Below, one piece after another: positions 43,271 through 53,192 of a stretch of 64,000 nucleotides of DNA. Made by a program: the position numbers and the translations under genes. Numbering within the stretch: position 1 is the stretch's first letter; every line of letters begins with the position of its first letter. The DNA comes from Shimia gijangensis (lineage in GTDB: Bacteria > Pseudomonadota > Alphaproteobacteria > Rhodobacterales > Rhodobacteraceae). The notes below the pieces were generated by a model, which saw only the letters and a list, made by a program, of their open reading frames with translations, ran no database searches and was not told where the DNA came from. The stretch covers positions 171,859 through 235,858 of the forward strand of contig NZ_FQZQ01000004.1 of assembly GCF_900142085.1 (NCBI RefSeq), read 5' to 3'.

Positions 43271-44296
43271 GTGCCCATCGAAACCCTATATGCGCTGGGA
43301 GAGAACCAGATGACCGTCTCAGGGGGCGGCCAGCTCTCTGGGATAACTGGGGGTGATGGGAGCCATTTGGCCGGGCTTACGATCACCTTGAACAACAACA
43401 ACTGGGAAGCGATGGCTGTTCTCGATACCGAAGACAGCTTTGATGACAGTGACAACAGCCAGAGACTAAGCGGCGATCAGAGTTTTGACGGTACGATGTA
43501 CACCGATGACAGTCGGGTCGAGGCGGAGTACGGTCTGACTTTGCAGGATCCCGATGGCAACACCTATACCGTCGTTGGCTTTAACATCAACGAAGGCGGT
43601 GGCGCGTCCTATGCCACGGTTGAGGGTTTGGCGTTTGTGGGGGGCGTGGCCGGTTTTCCCCCAATCGGCGTCCCGCTGACCGTCATTGCGACGTACGAAG
43701 GGCCTTCGGTGGATTATGTGGATCTGGCAACACCACCCTGCTTTACCCAAGGCGCGCTTGTAAAAACGCCTGGTGGCCTGCGGGCGGTGGAACAACTGCG
43801 CGAAGGCGATATGGTTGTGACCCGCGATAATGGCGGGGTGCCGGTGCGCAAGGTCCTGTCGACCCGGCTGCCCGGGGCTGTGCTCAGGCGCGAACCACAG
43901 TTTCGGCCGATCCTGTTTCGCCGAGATGCCATCGCACCTGGCGTTCCGGCCCGCGACACATGGTTGTCGCCGCAGCATCGGGTGTTGGTGACCGGCTGGA
44001 AAGCACAATTGTTCTTTGGCGAGCCTGAGGTGCTGGTACCCGCGACGCGGCTGGTGAATGGCATAAGCATACATCGAGAGCCAAGGAGTGCTGCGGTGAG
44101 CTACATACATCTTTTGCTGGAAGACCACGAAATTCTTACAGTGGACGGATTGGACAGTGAGAGCTTTTTCCCCGATGAAATGAGCGCAGCAGGTGCAGAG
44201 GAAATGCGCCAATTGTTCGGAAACGATCAGGGCGCGGTGATGCAAACTGCGCGTACAGTGGCGCGTGGGCCGGGCTGTAGGTTGCTTGGGGCCTGA
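43271..44296 (+). CDS. Hint-domain protein
   Basis: A 341-aa protein. The first ~150 residues are a repetitive acidic beta-rich region (DTEDSFDDSDNSQRLSGDQ). Then comes a Hint (Hedgehog/intein) domain beginning CFTQGALVKTPGGLRAVEQL with later motifs SPQHRVLVTGW and EDHEILTVDG. Such proteins are common in roseobacters and may cleave or release the preceding part. GTG start chosen at MPIETLYALG after AGAAGGA; a TTG seven codons earlier is a poorer choice. No signal peptide is evident, so a type I or other route would be needed for export. Confidence 0.85.
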   Translation: MPIETLYALGENQMTVSGGGQLSGITGGDGSHLAGLTITLNNNNWEAMAVLDTEDSFDDSDNSQRLSGDQSFDGTMYTDDSRVEAEYGLTLQDPDGNTYTVVGFNINEGGGASYATVEGLAFVGGVAGFPPIGVPLTVIATYEGPSVDYVDLATPPCFTQGALVKTPGGLRAVEQLREGDMVVTRDNGGVPVRKVLSTRLPGAVLRREPQFRPILFRRDAIAPGVPARDTWLSPQHRVLVTGWKAQLFFGEPEVLVPATRLVNGISIHREPRSAAVSYIHLLLEDHEILTVDGLDSESFFPDEMSAAGAEEMRQLFGNDQGAVMQTARTVARGPGCRLLGA

Positions 44297-44311
44297 AAAA
44301 TCGCCAATGGT

Positions 44312-44788
44312 TTAAGGCTTTTTCAAAAAATCGACCAACTCGGCAAACAGCACTTTGCGTTCGTCTTCTGACAGGAAGCGGCCAATCTCAACCGTGCGGC
44401 CATTGCCAGTGAGGGTGACGTAATGGGGCACGGGGCCTTCCTGGACGTGCATGTCGGCGCGCACCCAATAGGCATTGCACTCCCATGTCATTACCTCGCC
44501 CCGAGCCGGGCGATGGGTGAGGCGCAGCGTGTCGCCGTCCAAAGTCAGGTCTTCGCAGAGGTCTCCGTCGCGGTAAGAACGTTCCAATGCCCACCAGAGT
44601 GCGGCCACCATCGCAAGGATGAACGGCAGAATGCCCCAGAGAAAGATCGTGCCCAAGAGCCCATAAAGCGGCAGTGTACCGAGGGTAAACGCCATCAGGA
44701 TCATCGCAGCAAAGCCCCTGCGTGGCAGGGACCTGTGCGGCCAGAGAGTGAGGACAGTGGGTTCTGTAAGGGTCCAGCGGTATGGCAT
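44312..44788 (-). CDS. DUF2244 membrane protein
   Basis: A 158-aa protein: PYRWTLTEPTVLTLWPHRSLP, two adjacent transmembrane helices (about residues 28-68) and a soluble C-terminal sheet with WECNAYWVRADMH. This matches DUF2244, common next to cytochrome oxidase genes in alphaproteobacteria, as here with ctaD just upstream. Start chosen at MPYRWTLTEP. Confidence 0.85.
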   Translation of the reverse strand: MPYRWTLTEPTVLTLWPHRSLPRRGFAAMILMAFTLGTLPLYGLLGTIFLWGILPFILAMVAALWWALERSYRDGDLCEDLTLDGDTLRLTHRPARGEVMTWECNAYWVRADMHVQEGPVPHYVTLTGNGRTVEIGRFLSEDERKVLFAELVDFLKKP

Positions 44789-44807
44789 GATGTTGATCGG
44801 TTGGAAG

Positions 44808-44880
44808 TGGGGCGCTGCCCCTCTGGCCCTACCGGGCCATTCACCCTGGGATATTTGGACCAATTGGAAGCGCAGAAAGC
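44808..44880. repeat. Dispersed intergenic repeat, copy 3
   Basis: GGGGCGCTGCCCC, then GGCCCTACCGGGCC, then CCCTGGGATATTTGG and AATTGGAAG. Same two-hairpin layout as the copies at 11112 and 25586; lies between DUF2244 and ctaD. Confidence 0.75.
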
Positions 44881-44883
44881 AAA

Positions 44884-44909
44884 GAGGCCCCGGAATTTCC
44901 AGGGCCTCG
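44884..44909 (-). terminator. Terminator after ctaD
   Basis: GAGGCCC (44884-44890) and GGGCCTC (44902-44908) with the inner CGG/CCA positions form a stem; T-rich on the minus strand (TTTGCTTT). Confidence 0.8.
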
Positions 44910-44935
44910 ATTTGGTTTTTGAGAGGCTTGCGTGC

Positions 44936-46606
44936 TTAGTGCGCGCCGCCTTTGTCCCAGTCTTCCTGCTTAGGCAGGATTTCAAAGGTATGCTCGGGTG
45001 GCGGGCATGGAAGCGTCCATTCCAGCGTATCGGCATGCTCGTTCCATGGGTTGTTCTCGGTGATGCGTGCGCCACGGGTAAGCGTGTAGATCACAATGCC
45101 GAAGAACAGCAGGAACGATGCGAACGACAGGAACGCGCCATACGAGCTGATCTTGTTCCAGTAAGCAAAGGCTTCCGGGTAGTCGATGTAACGACGTGGC
45201 ATGCCTTGCCGTCCCAAGAAGTGCTGTGGGAAGAAGGTCACGTTCACGCCGATGAAGAACATCCAGAAGTGCAGTTTGGCTGCGAATTCCGGGTACTGAC
45301 GGCCCGACATTTTGCCAAGGTAGAAGTAGATCCCGGCAAAGATGGTAAAGGCAGCCCCCATCGACATGGTGTAGTGGAAGTGCGCCACAACATAATAGGT
45401 ATCGTGATAGGCACGGTCGACACCGGCCTGGGACAGAACGATACCGGTGACGCCACCCATGGTGAACAGGATCAGGAAGCCAAATGCAAACAGCATTGGC
45501 GCCTTGAACTCGATCGAGCCGCCCCAGAGGGTGGCAATCCATGAGAAGATTTTGACGCCTGTTGGCACCGCAATGACCATCGTCGCCAGCATAAAGTAGG
45601 ACTGCTGGGTCAGCGACATACCGACGGTGTACATGTGGTGTGCCCAGACAACAAAGCCCAGACCGCCAATTGCGATCAGCGCCCAGACCATCGGCAGGTA
45701 GCCAAACACAGGTTTGCGCGCGAAGGTCGCAAACACGTGGCTGACAAGGCCAAAGCCGGGCAGGATCACGATGTACACTTCGGGGTGACCAAAGAACCAA
45801 AGGATGTGTTGGTACAGGATCGGATCACCGCCACCAGCAGGATCAAAGAAGGTCGTGCCAAAGTTACGGTCAGTCAGCAGCATGGTGATGGCGCCCGCCA
45901 GAACAGGCAGCGACAGAAGGATCAGCCAGGCTGTGATAAAGATCGACCAGGCAAACAGCGGCACTTTGAACGGGGTCATACCCGGCGCGCGCATGTTCAG
46001 GAACGTGGTGATCATGTTGATCGCGCCAAGGATCGATGAGGCACCCGAAACGTGCACCGCAAAGATCGCCAAATCCATTGAGTAGCCGCCTTCGGAGGTC
46101 GACAAGGGTGGATAAAGCACCCAGCCAACACCCGAGCCCAGCTGGTCGTTGCCACCGGGGCTAAGCAATGAGCAAACGCCCAAAGCCACACCGGCCACAT
46201 ACATCCAGAAGGACAGGTTGTTCATGCGTGGGAACGCCATGTCAGGCGCGCCGATTTGCAGAGGCATGAAGTAGTTGCCAAAGCCGCCGAACAGGGCCGG
46301 AATCACCACAAAGAACATCATCAACACACCGTGATAGGTGATCAGAACGTTCCAGAGGTGGCCGTTTGGCGTACATTCCGCCGCCGAAGCGATGAAACGT
46401 GCACCTTCAAGGCACATGTATTGAACACCGGGCTCCATGAGCTCCAGGCGCATATAAACGGTAAAGAGGACAGCGATCAGGCCGACGAGGGCTGATACGA
46501 TCAGGTAAAGAATCCCGATGTCCTTGTGGTTGGTCGACATGAACCAGCGGGTGAAAAAACCGCGCTCGTCTTCATGGTCGTGGCCATGAACGGCTGCGTC
46601 TGCCAT
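44936..46606 (-). CDS. ctaD: Cytochrome c oxidase subunit I (aa3 type)
   Basis: A 556-aa heme-copper oxidase core subunit with twelve transmembrane segments. Diagnostic text: [17 protein letters not shown] (copper B His, with the cross-linked Tyr), [10 protein letters not shown], and [15 protein letters not shown] (heme a and a3 ligands). It reduces oxygen to water and pumps protons. Start at [13 protein letters not shown] after AGGAGG. It stands alone; other subunits are not in the window. Two FNR-type boxes lie 106-153 bp upstream, fitting oxygen control. Confidence 0.97.
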   Translation of the reverse strand: MADAAVHGHDHEDERGFFTRWFMSTNHKDIGILYLIVSALVGLIAVLFTVYMRLELMEPGVQYMCLEGARFIASAAECTPNGHLWNVLITYHGVLMMFFVVIPALFGGFGNYFMPLQIGAPDMAFPRMNNLSFWMYVAGVALGVCSLLSPGGNDQLGSGVGWVLYPPLSTSEGGYSMDLAIFAVHVSGASSILGAINMITTFLNMRAPGMTPFKVPLFAWSIFITAWLILLSLPVLAGAITMLLTDRNFGTTFFDPAGGGDPILYQHILWFFGHPEVYIVILPGFGLVSHVFATFARKPVFGYLPMVWALIAIGGLGFVVWAHHMYTVGMSLTQQSYFMLATMVIAVPTGVKIFSWIATLWGGSIEFKAPMLFAFGFLILFTMGGVTGIVLSQAGVDRAYHDTYYVVAHFHYTMSMGAAFTIFAGIYFYLGKMSGRQYPEFAAKLHFWMFFIGVNVTFFPQHFLGRQGMPRRYIDYPEAFAYWNKISSYGAFLSFASFLLFFGIVIYTLTRGARITENNPWNEHADTLEWTLPCPPPEHTFEILPKQEDWDKGGAH

Positions 46607-46711
46607 GTCTTGCCTCCTGTTGGTACATTTATAGGCGCCCGAGATTCTCTCGATGCGCCTTGGTTCATCGTCTTTTTTAGATGTGTCGGCCCATGGTCGC
46701 AATCACCGTAT

Positions 46712-46725
46712 TTGACGCAGATCAA
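46712..46725. promoter_or_regulatory. FNR/FnrL-type box, proximal to ctaD
   Basis: TTGAC-GCAG-ATCAA, a full match to the TTGAY-N4-ATCAA form bound by FnrL/FNR, 106 bp before the ctaD start codon (minus strand). In Rhodobacter, FnrL affects oxidase expression; which side it regulates here is not certain because the region is divergent. Confidence 0.7.
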
Positions 46726-46745
46726 AAAAAAGTGTCGCAGTTGGT

Positions 46746-46759
46746 TTGATTTGGGTCAA
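46746..46759. promoter_or_regulatory. FNR/FnrL-type box, distal
   Basis: TTGAT-TTGG-GTCAA, a second FNR-type site 20 bp beyond the first in the 311-bp ctaD/lyase intergenic region. Spacing centre to centre 34 bp, about three turns. The rest of the gap shows no gene. Confidence 0.65.
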
Positions 46760-46917
46760 AAAACCCGATTTTGGGCGATCTTGGTGCTGAGACGGTGGGA
46801 AATTCTGATTTCGGAAGAATCGCGAACGACTGGCTGATGTCAGGTTTTGGCCGTTGGAGAAGCTTGTTCGTATTTTGTTCTCTTTTTGATAAGGTGATTG
46901 CAAAAGGCGAGGGCGAA

Positions 46918-47760
46918 ATGTCAGATCAGCATGAAAAATTCGAACAGTTTAAGGCGCTTCATATGGGGGAGGGCTCATTTGTGATGCCAAACCCGTGGGA
47001 CGCAGGCAGCGCGCGGTTGTTGCAAAGCATTGGGTTTCAGGCCTTGGCGACGACAAGCGCGGGATATGCTTTTGCGTCTGGCAAACGTGATTCAGAAGCG
47101 GGTCTGTCACGACGCGAAGTTTTGGACAATGCCGCAGAAATCGTCCTGGCCACGCCTTTGCCGGTGTCCGCCGATCTTGAGGATGGGTTCGGCGCGGCAC
47201 CGGAAGATTGCAATGAGACGATCAGGCAGGCGATTGGTGTCGGGTTGGTTGGTGGATCGATTGAGGATGCAACCGGCAAAGCGTCTGATCCTTTGTTTTC
47301 GTTGGATCTGGCGACGGACAGGGTTCGTGCAGCAGCCGAGGCCTGTCGGGGTCAGCCGTTTCTTTTGACAGCGCGGGCCGAGGGATTTTTGTGGGGACGA
47401 CATGATCTGGATGATGTCATCCGGCGGTTACAGGCTTTTTCCGAAGCAGGTGCCGATGTGCTGTATGCGCCGGGGCTGCCGGACTTGGCATCGATTGAAA
47501 CCCTGTGCCGAGAAGTCGACAAGCCTGTGAACGTGGTCATGGGGTTGAAAGAGCCGTTTTTCGCGGTCTCCGAACTGGCGGCTGTTGGCGTTCGACGGGT
47601 GAGCGTCGGAGGGTCGTTTGCACGGGCCGCTTTTGGCGCGGTCCGACGCGCGGCTCTGGAAGTGTTTGAGCAAGGGACTTTTGGCTATGCGCATGATGCG
47701 ATGCCTGGGGCAGAGATTGCGGCCCTCATGTCGGACACACATAAGACAGAGCGCACATAG
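46918..47760 (+). CDS. Isocitrate lyase/PEP mutase-family protein
   Basis: A 280-aa TIM-barrel of the ICL/PEPM superfamily. Visible motifs: NPWDAGSARLLQSIGF, the metal-binding SADLEDGFG, and the late VSVGGSFARAA. The KKCGH cysteine motif of isocitrate lyase is absent, so it is of the carboxyvinyl-carboxyphosphonate/2-methylisocitrate lyase or oxaloacetate hydrolase-like branch; the substrate cannot be set. Start at MSDQHEKFEQ after GAGGGCG. Downstream is a bidirectional stem. Confidence 0.88.
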   Translation: MSDQHEKFEQFKALHMGEGSFVMPNPWDAGSARLLQSIGFQALATTSAGYAFASGKRDSEAGLSRREVLDNAAEIVLATPLPVSADLEDGFGAAPEDCNETIRQAIGVGLVGGSIEDATGKASDPLFSLDLATDRVRAAAEACRGQPFLLTARAEGFLWGRHDLDDVIRRLQAFSEAGADVLYAPGLPDLASIETLCREVDKPVNVVMGLKEPFFAVSELAAVGVRRVSVGGSFARAAFGAVRRAALEVFEQGTFGYAHDAMPGAEIAALMSDTHKTERT

Positions 47761-47778
47761 GCTCTGGCCAAAAAGAAA

Positions 47779-47838
47779 CCCCGCGCGAAGATCGCACGGG
47801 GCCAATATCATAGAAGAAAGGCTTCGGATTAGTCCGAA
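47779..47838. terminator. Terminator region between the lyase and cytochrome c genes
   Basis: CCCCG...CGGGG (47779-47802) follows the lyase stop. CTTCGGA-TTAG-TCCGAAG (47821-47838) overlaps the cytochrome stop codon and, on the minus strand, is followed by CCTTTCTTC. Each gene thus has its own stem. Confidence 0.65.
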
Positions 47839-48275
47839 GTGGCTTCTGCTTCGCCTTCTTCAGCTGCCGGTGCGGGCGCAACCGATGCCAGATAGGCTGC
47901 GACGTCTTCGCCACCTTTCTTCAGCTTGAAGGTCATTTTGGTTTTGGCTGGGAAATCATTGTCTTTCAGCCAGTCTTTTGCGCTTGCGGTGTATGCGGCC
48001 AGAGATCCTTCTGTCCAAACAAAGCCAGCTTCGTTTGCAGCAACGAGACCGTCGCCATATTTAAAGTCTTGCGATCCAGCGACAGCGCCTACAACGCCGT
48101 AGAGGTTCGGGCCAGTTTTGCCGCCTTTGAAGACAACTTCGCCTTCTGGCGATACGATTGTGTGACAGGCTTTACATTTCTTGAAAGCTTTTTCGCCCTT
48201 TTCGGCGTCGCCTTCAGCAAATGCAGGAGCGGCTAGTACAACAGCGGCTGTGGCAACTGCAAAAACGGTTTTCAT
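47829..48275 (-). CDS. Class I cytochrome c
   Basis: A 148-aa periplasmic electron carrier with a Sec signal peptide (cleavage after APAFA), a CKACH heme site (residues 34-38) and a KTKMTF axial Met. The KTGPNLYGVVG segment is typical of soluble c2/c550-like cytochromes. The C-terminus is an acidic tail (APAAEEGEAEATSD). It is near ctaD, so it may donate electrons to the oxidase. Confidence 0.92.
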   Translation of the reverse strand: MKTVFAVATAAVVLAAPAFAEGDAEKGEKAFKKCKACHTIVSPEGEVVFKGGKTGPNLYGVVGAVAGSQDFKYGDGLVAANEAGFVWTEGSLAAYTASAKDWLKDNDFPAKTKMTFKLKKGGEDVAAYLASVAPAPAAEEGEAEATSD

Positions 48276-48716
48276 AGATCGTGCCTCTTTCAGAGTTAAT
48301 TAAAAGCGTCCGGGGCGCACATTCTGATATGTAGAGAATACTTGCAACGGGCAAATTAGCGCGGTTGGTCGAAAGGTCAAAATCCGCCAATCGCACAAAG
48401 AGATCATAGGCGATTCTCTGATTGATATGCGATAACATCGCGAGGAAACCGAATAATCCCCGCCAAATCCTCGATATTCAGGTGAATGGGCAGTCATGGA
48501 TGGTGCTGGCTGGAAGAGTCGCACCCCATCGCATGGGGGACGATCCAGCCTTCAGTCCGACGTTTTTTGGTTTGGATGGCGTGACAGAATCTGCCGCGGA
48601 TCAAACTGCGCTCCGAATCGTCGCCAAGAATGGGGTTCGCAACCAGCACGCACAAAACGTTTCTGCCATGGCCGAGACTGGGCAGGGTTATGCTGCTTTG
48701 TGCCTGTGGATTTGAC
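48276..48716. other. 441-bp gap between cytochrome c and lipB; only a doubtful small ORF
   Basis: No recognised gene. A plus-strand frame from ATG 48500 to TGA 48715 (71 aa, MVLAGRVAPHRMGDD...GYAALCLWI) has fairly coding-like third positions but no clear ribosome-binding site, and ends against the lipB stop. The first 150 bp probably hold the cytochrome c promoter. Confidence 0.3.
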
Positions 48717-49367
48717 CTAGTCTTCAAAGACATTGGAAAAGGTGCGTTTCAGAGCCACATCCACATCGTCCATTGTCACCGGCAGCCCCAGATCCACCAA
48801 CGACGTCACCCCGTGTTCGGTGATACCGCATGGCACGATGCCGTCAAAATGCTCAAGGTTTGGTTCAACGTTGATCGAAATGCCGTGAAAACTCACCCAT
48901 TTGCGCAGGCGAATACCGATGGCAGCGATCTTATCTTCGGCTTTTTGACCGGTTGCCGTTTTTGGTTTGTCATCGCGCGAGATCCAGACGCCGACACGAC
49001 CTTCGCGGATTTCACCGCGCAGGGAAAACTCGGCCAATGTGGCAATGACCCACTCTTCAAGCTGATGCACAAATTTGCGCACATCATGCCCCCGTTTCCC
49101 GACGTTCAGCATGACATAGGCAACGCGCTGACCGGGGCCATGATAGGTATACTGTCCGCCACGCTTGGACGTATATACCGGGAACCTATCAGGATCTGTG
49201 AGGTCTTCGGCCTTGGCAGAGGTGCCTGCCGTGTACAGAGGCGGGTGCTCAACAAGCCAGATGCATTCCTCCGCAACGCCATTGTAAATCGCTTCGGCAC
49301 GGGCTTCCATAAACGCCACAGCCTCGTGATACTCCAAAAGCCCTTCGTGAACGATCCATTCGACCAT
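48717..49367 (-). CDS. lipB: Lipoyl(octanoyl) transferase
   Basis: Transfers octanoyl from acyl carrier protein to lipoyl domains. The 216-aa protein has [31 protein letters not shown] with the catalytic Lys and [10 protein letters not shown] with the catalytic Cys. Start at the ATG that begins [10 protein letters not shown]. It is flanked by cytochrome c on one side and tRNA-Leu on the other. Confidence 0.94.
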   Translation of the reverse strand: MVEWIVHEGLLEYHEAVAFMEARAEAIYNGVAEECIWLVEHPPLYTAGTSAKAEDLTDPDRFPVYTSKRGGQYTYHGPGQRVAYVMLNVGKRGHDVRKFVHQLEEWVIATLAEFSLRGEIREGRVGVWISRDDKPKTATGQKAEDKIAAIGIRLRKWVSFHGISINVEPNLEHFDGIVPCGITEHGVTSLVDLGLPVTMDDVDVALKRTFSNVFED

Positions 49368-49561
49368 GGCATTGTCTCCAACCTCTATTGCATCGTCTTA
49401 CCGGCGTTGATGGCAATTGCAAATACACGTCGATTGGAGAAATTTTTCTGGAATATTTCGCCGGTTCAGAATTTTCTGGAATATCCTGTCATCCGAGTTG
49501 CGTTTTCACGCTTGGCATCGCCTAAACGACTCGCTATAGACCCGACACCAAGTCAAGGCGT

Positions 49562-49648
49562 GCGGCCGTGGCGGAATTGGTAGACGCGCAGCGTTGAGGT
49601 CGCTGTGGGGTAACACCCGTGGAAGTTCGAGTCTTCTCGGCCGCACCA
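49562..49648 (+). tRNA. tRNA-Leu(GAG)
   Basis: Acceptor GCGGCCG (49562-49568) and CGGCCGC (49638-49644), anticodon loop TTGAGGT with GAG at 49596-49598, long class II variable arm GTGGGGTAACACCC, T-arm AAGTTCGAGTCTT, encoded CCA. Confidence 0.96.
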
Positions 49649-49803
49649 TTTTTCCAAACATTCCAGTCGCGGTTTTGACGTTTGTATTGCGGGGCCAATG
49701 CAAGGTTTGCAAAGGTTGCAATTGCTGAACCGGGCATTTCCTTACTAAGATGTATCGGGTGGATCTCTTTTCCCGACCACTGACATTTCTGGAGATGCAA
49801 AGC

Positions 49804-51250
49804 ATGACCTCAAATCAGTTTCAGTTTTCATTGAGCCTTTTGGCAAGCGTTGCGGTTCTTGGGGTCGCACTCAATTCAAAGGTCGTACTTGCGGCAGAGC
49901 TGGAAATGACGGAAGTGCCGGAAATGTATTGTTTCGGCACACTTCGCGGCGTTCTGGAACGCGGCGACGCGGATAGAATCAAGCCCGTTTTGGAAGATCG
50001 TCGCGTCGCTAATGGAAAGCGGCTTTGTCTGGATAGTCCCGGAGGCTCTCTGGTTGAAGGTGTCAGGCTGGCGGAACTGTTGATTGAGACCCGGCGTGGC
50101 ACAGCAATCGATAAAGGAGCCCAATGTGAGTCCGCCTGCGCGCTTGCCTTTATGGGGGGGGCGTCGAAACGACGAGAATGATCGTGGCGATCACCCGGAT
50201 CGAAAACTTCACCCATTGGGAAAACTGGGGTTTCACACGACGGCCCTGACGGTTCCAAAGGGGCAATACGACGAAAGCACCGTCGCCAAGGCCTATAATC
50301 TGGCGTCCCAAAGTATGGCCGAAATTTTGCAACTGATGCCGCCTCGCGAATTTCCCCGCTCATTGCTGGTCGACATGCTGGCGACGCCGTCGGATCAAAT
50401 GCTTTACGTGGATACAGTGGCCAAGGCGGCGCGCTGGAACATTGATGTGGTCCCAACGGTGTCTCCCGAAAAGCTGACAAAGCTTTCGCTTTTGCGTGCC
50501 TGCATGAACGGCGAGACAAAATTCTTTGACGAGCCGAATTTTCCGGGCGCAACCTTTTCCGGCATCGATATCCGCATCGATGTTGAGGACTCTTCTGATG
50601 GTTTGGGGCCGTCATACACGGGCGTGATGGCAGACGGGTTTCGCCAGGAATTGGTCACAGGTTGCGAAGTCAGGTTTGATAGCCACATGCCAGATTGGGA
50701 AGACCCAGCCCTGAGGCAAACGATCTGGGTGTCGATGGGGGATAGCTATGAGGATTTTCCCGCCTATGTTCTTTTTCCCGCCAAAACACCTATTCGTTCA
50801 TTGGCCCGGGTAAATGACCCGGACATGGAAATCCGTGCCGTGTCAGGAGAGCAGGAAAGGATCAATTTCAAGGGGCGGTGTTTTGTGATTGCTCTTAACG
50901 ACGGTCAGGGAACGCTATCCGATGATGAAGCCTGTTTGATGGAAAGAGATTTGTCGGTGGACGAGAACCTTGTGCGCACGCGCATTGAAGGATTCCGGTG
51001 GCCTTCAGGCGCCAAAACCGTGGTCAAGAATGACACGGAAATCAACGGTCATAAAGTTGCGCGCTACGACTCTGAGTCAGCCCGTAAATGGTTGGTGCAG
51101 AAGTTTTATCAAGGCAACGAAGACATGGTCTATTTCATGGATTGTTGGAGGAATTCAAAGTCTGGAAATCTGTTCTGCTTTGCCAGTGATCCTTCGATAA
51201 CAACCGACCCGGAATTGCAAAAAAATTGGTATAAAACGCAGCTGTATTGA
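49804..51250 (+). pseudogene. Secreted ClpP/SDH-fold protein, frameshifted in an 8-G run
   Basis: Two adjacent frames form one protein. Frame 1 starts MTSNQFQFSLS with a signal peptide, then RLCLDSPGGSLVEGVRLAELL and KGAQCESACALAFMGG, a ClpP-like serine/His pattern of COG3904-type periplasmic proteins. It stops soon after a run of eight G (50154-50161). Frame 2 continues RRNDENDRGDHPDRKLHPLGKLGFH and then ~330 more residues with no known domain. Seven G would join the two exactly. A sequencing error, a real mutation or slippage-based phase variation are all possible. The second half has several Cys and may form a beta-rich exported domain. Confidence 0.75.
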
Positions 51251-51366
51251 TCCCGGCTTACTGTAATCGCCGGCGACACGTCTCGCAAACCTTCCCCCTT
51301 CTTGCCCAAGGATTGCCACTTTCATCGGCATATTTGGCGAAAGGCATTTCAGGAGGGCAGTGTGCC

Positions 51367-52422
51367 ATGACGATGCAGGCAGATATTTCCAGGGCTCCGA
51401 TGAGTCTCCCGCGGTTTATTGCGAAAAACCGTTTGCTGGTGGCTTTGATAACCGTGCCGGTGCTGGCAGCGGTTGTGGTTAGCCGAATACTGGGTGTGCC
51501 TTTTGAAATCGATATGCTGAGCTGGATGCTGTCCTTGCTTGGCGCCGTGATACCGGCCTTTTTGATTGTTTTGATGCTTGGGCGGTTTGTGCATTTGGCT
51601 GTGGTGGTTCGCCCAAAGCGCCCAACGCAGACCATGATTCAAGATGTGAAAAGAGTATTTCTGGATGCAGACAGAATGCTGACAGGCACCGCGTCGCTGG
51701 GATTGTTTATCGTCTTTTTCAGTGCGTTTTCCTATCTGAAATTTGCCATACCATTCATCAATCCGTTTTCGTGGGACGTTACCTTTGCCGAATGGGACCG
51801 TGCACTGCACTTTGGTATTGATCCGTATCGCATCGTGATGGGTCTGATTGGGACGCCAACGATCACCACCGTTGTGAATCTGTTTTATCACGGGTGGTTG
51901 TTTCTGGTGTATTTTGCGGTGCTTGCGGCTTGTTACTCCAAAGCGGACCGTGCCAAAGCCTATACTTATCTGGTGGCATTTGTGCTGACATGGTTCATCG
52001 GCGGCAACGTGGTTGCGACCCTGTTGTCGTCTGCGGGGCCTGTCTATTACGAAGCCCTTGGATTTGGTGGCACCTTTGCGCCGCTGGTGGATACGCTACA
52101 CAAGTTTCACGAAATCAGCCCGGTGATGGCATTAGATGTGCATCAGATGCTGTGGGACGGCTATGTGGCCGACGGCCGTGCGCGGGGCATTTCCGCAATG
52201 CCAAGCATGCATGTTGCCTCATCTGCGTTGCTGATGTTTTACGCCTATAGCTGGAGACGCTGGGCGGGCCATTTGCTGGCTGTGTTCTGTGCCGTCATCA
52301 TGATCGGTTCAGTCATGCTGGCGTGGCATTATGCCATTGATGGCTACCTGGGCTTTCTGATTGCATTCCTGTGCTGGAAGTTGGCGCGCTGGATGGTTGC
52401 GCGAGACGCATCATCCGCCTGA
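51367..52422 (+). CDS. PAP2-superfamily membrane phosphatase
   Basis: A 351-aa polytopic protein with six or more hydrophobic segments and a basic N-terminus. The PAP2 active-site motifs are visible: SAMPSMHVASSALLMF and HYAIDGYLGF. These resemble inositol-phosphotransferase/phosphatidate phosphatase enzymes of lipid metabolism. AGGAGG at 51350 selects the ATG MTMQADISRA; the longer frame overlaps the preceding gene. The lipid substrate is unknown. Confidence 0.88.
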   Translation: MTMQADISRAPMSLPRFIAKNRLLVALITVPVLAAVVVSRILGVPFEIDMLSWMLSLLGAVIPAFLIVLMLGRFVHLAVVVRPKRPTQTMIQDVKRVFLDADRMLTGTASLGLFIVFFSAFSYLKFAIPFINPFSWDVTFAEWDRALHFGIDPYRIVMGLIGTPTITTVVNLFYHGWLFLVYFAVLAACYSKADRAKAYTYLVAFVLTWFIGGNVVATLLSSAGPVYYEALGFGGTFAPLVDTLHKFHEISPVMALDVHQMLWDGYVADGRARGISAMPSMHVASSALLMFYAYSWRRWAGHLLAVFCAVIMIGSVMLAWHYAIDGYLGFLIAFLCWKLARWMVARDASSA

Positions 52423-52456
52423 GAATACCAAGAGAGTGAGACAGGGGCGTTGCCAA

Positions 52457-53107
52457 TCAGGCGGCGCCCTTTTCACTTGCCAGGTGGGTCAGGACGCGGG
52501 CAAAGGTTTCCGCGCCTTGCGCACCGGATGTGGCGTGACGTGCGTCAAACACCATTGTTGGCACACTGGACACGCCGCGCGAGGTCCAGAAGCTTTGTTT
52601 TTCACGCACGGTGTCGGCAAAGCGATTGTCCTGCAAAACAGCCAGTGCCTCTTTTGTGTCCAGCCCTACTGATCCAGCGACGTCGGCCAGAACGCCGGGC
52701 AGCGATACATCAAGGCCTTTCGTGAAATAGGCGTCGAACAAGGCGAGCTTCAAGTCCTGCGCTTTGCCAAAGTCCTGTGCCCAATGCAGCAGTTGATGGG
52801 CCTGAAAAGTATTGACGATGGTGCTGTCATCATTGAACTGAAATTCTATCCCCAATGGTACCCCAACCCCCTGAAGGCTTTCGCGGGCCTGTTTGGATTG
52901 TGCGGGCGTGCTGCCGTATTTGCGCATGATGTGATCACGCAGGTTTTCACCCTCGGGCGGCATGTCCGGGTTCAGTTCAAACGGGTGCCAATAGATTTCG
53001 ATTTGAACTCCCGTGGCTTCGGCGGCTTGTTCAAGTTGGCGAAAACCGACGATGCACCATGGGCAAACCACGTCAGAAATGATGTCGACACGAATGGGAT
53101 CTGGCAT
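52457..53107 (-). CDS. DsbA-family oxidoreductase (FrnE-like)
   Basis: A 216-aa thioredoxin-fold DsbA-type protein with a CPWC active site (DVVCPWCIVGFRQLEQA) and no signal peptide, so it is a cytoplasmic FrnE-like/2-hydroxychromene-isomerase-like protein. The late GVSSVPTMVFDA cis-Pro loop is present. Stand-alone position between a convergent PAP2 gene and the AEC transporter. Confidence 0.9.
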   Translation of the reverse strand: MPDPIRVDIISDVVCPWCIVGFRQLEQAAEATGVQIEIYWHPFELNPDMPPEGENLRDHIMRKYGSTPAQSKQARESLQGVGVPLGIEFQFNDDSTIVNTFQAHQLLHWAQDFGKAQDLKLALFDAYFTKGLDVSLPGVLADVAGSVGLDTKEALAVLQDNRFADTVREKQSFWTSRGVSSVPTMVFDARHATSGAQGAETFARVLTHLASEKGAA

Positions 53108-53192
53108 GGCGTTCTCCTGCTTGTGAGTGCAGGTAAGATGGGTTTCCTTGACCCGAGGCGCAAGTCACAGAGACGCGAGGTCAGGTCTGGCG

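Noticed and set aside
44423..45544. 373-aa plus-strand frame across DUF2244 and ctaD
   Set aside because: It is antisense to two well-supported genes and has no recognisable domain.
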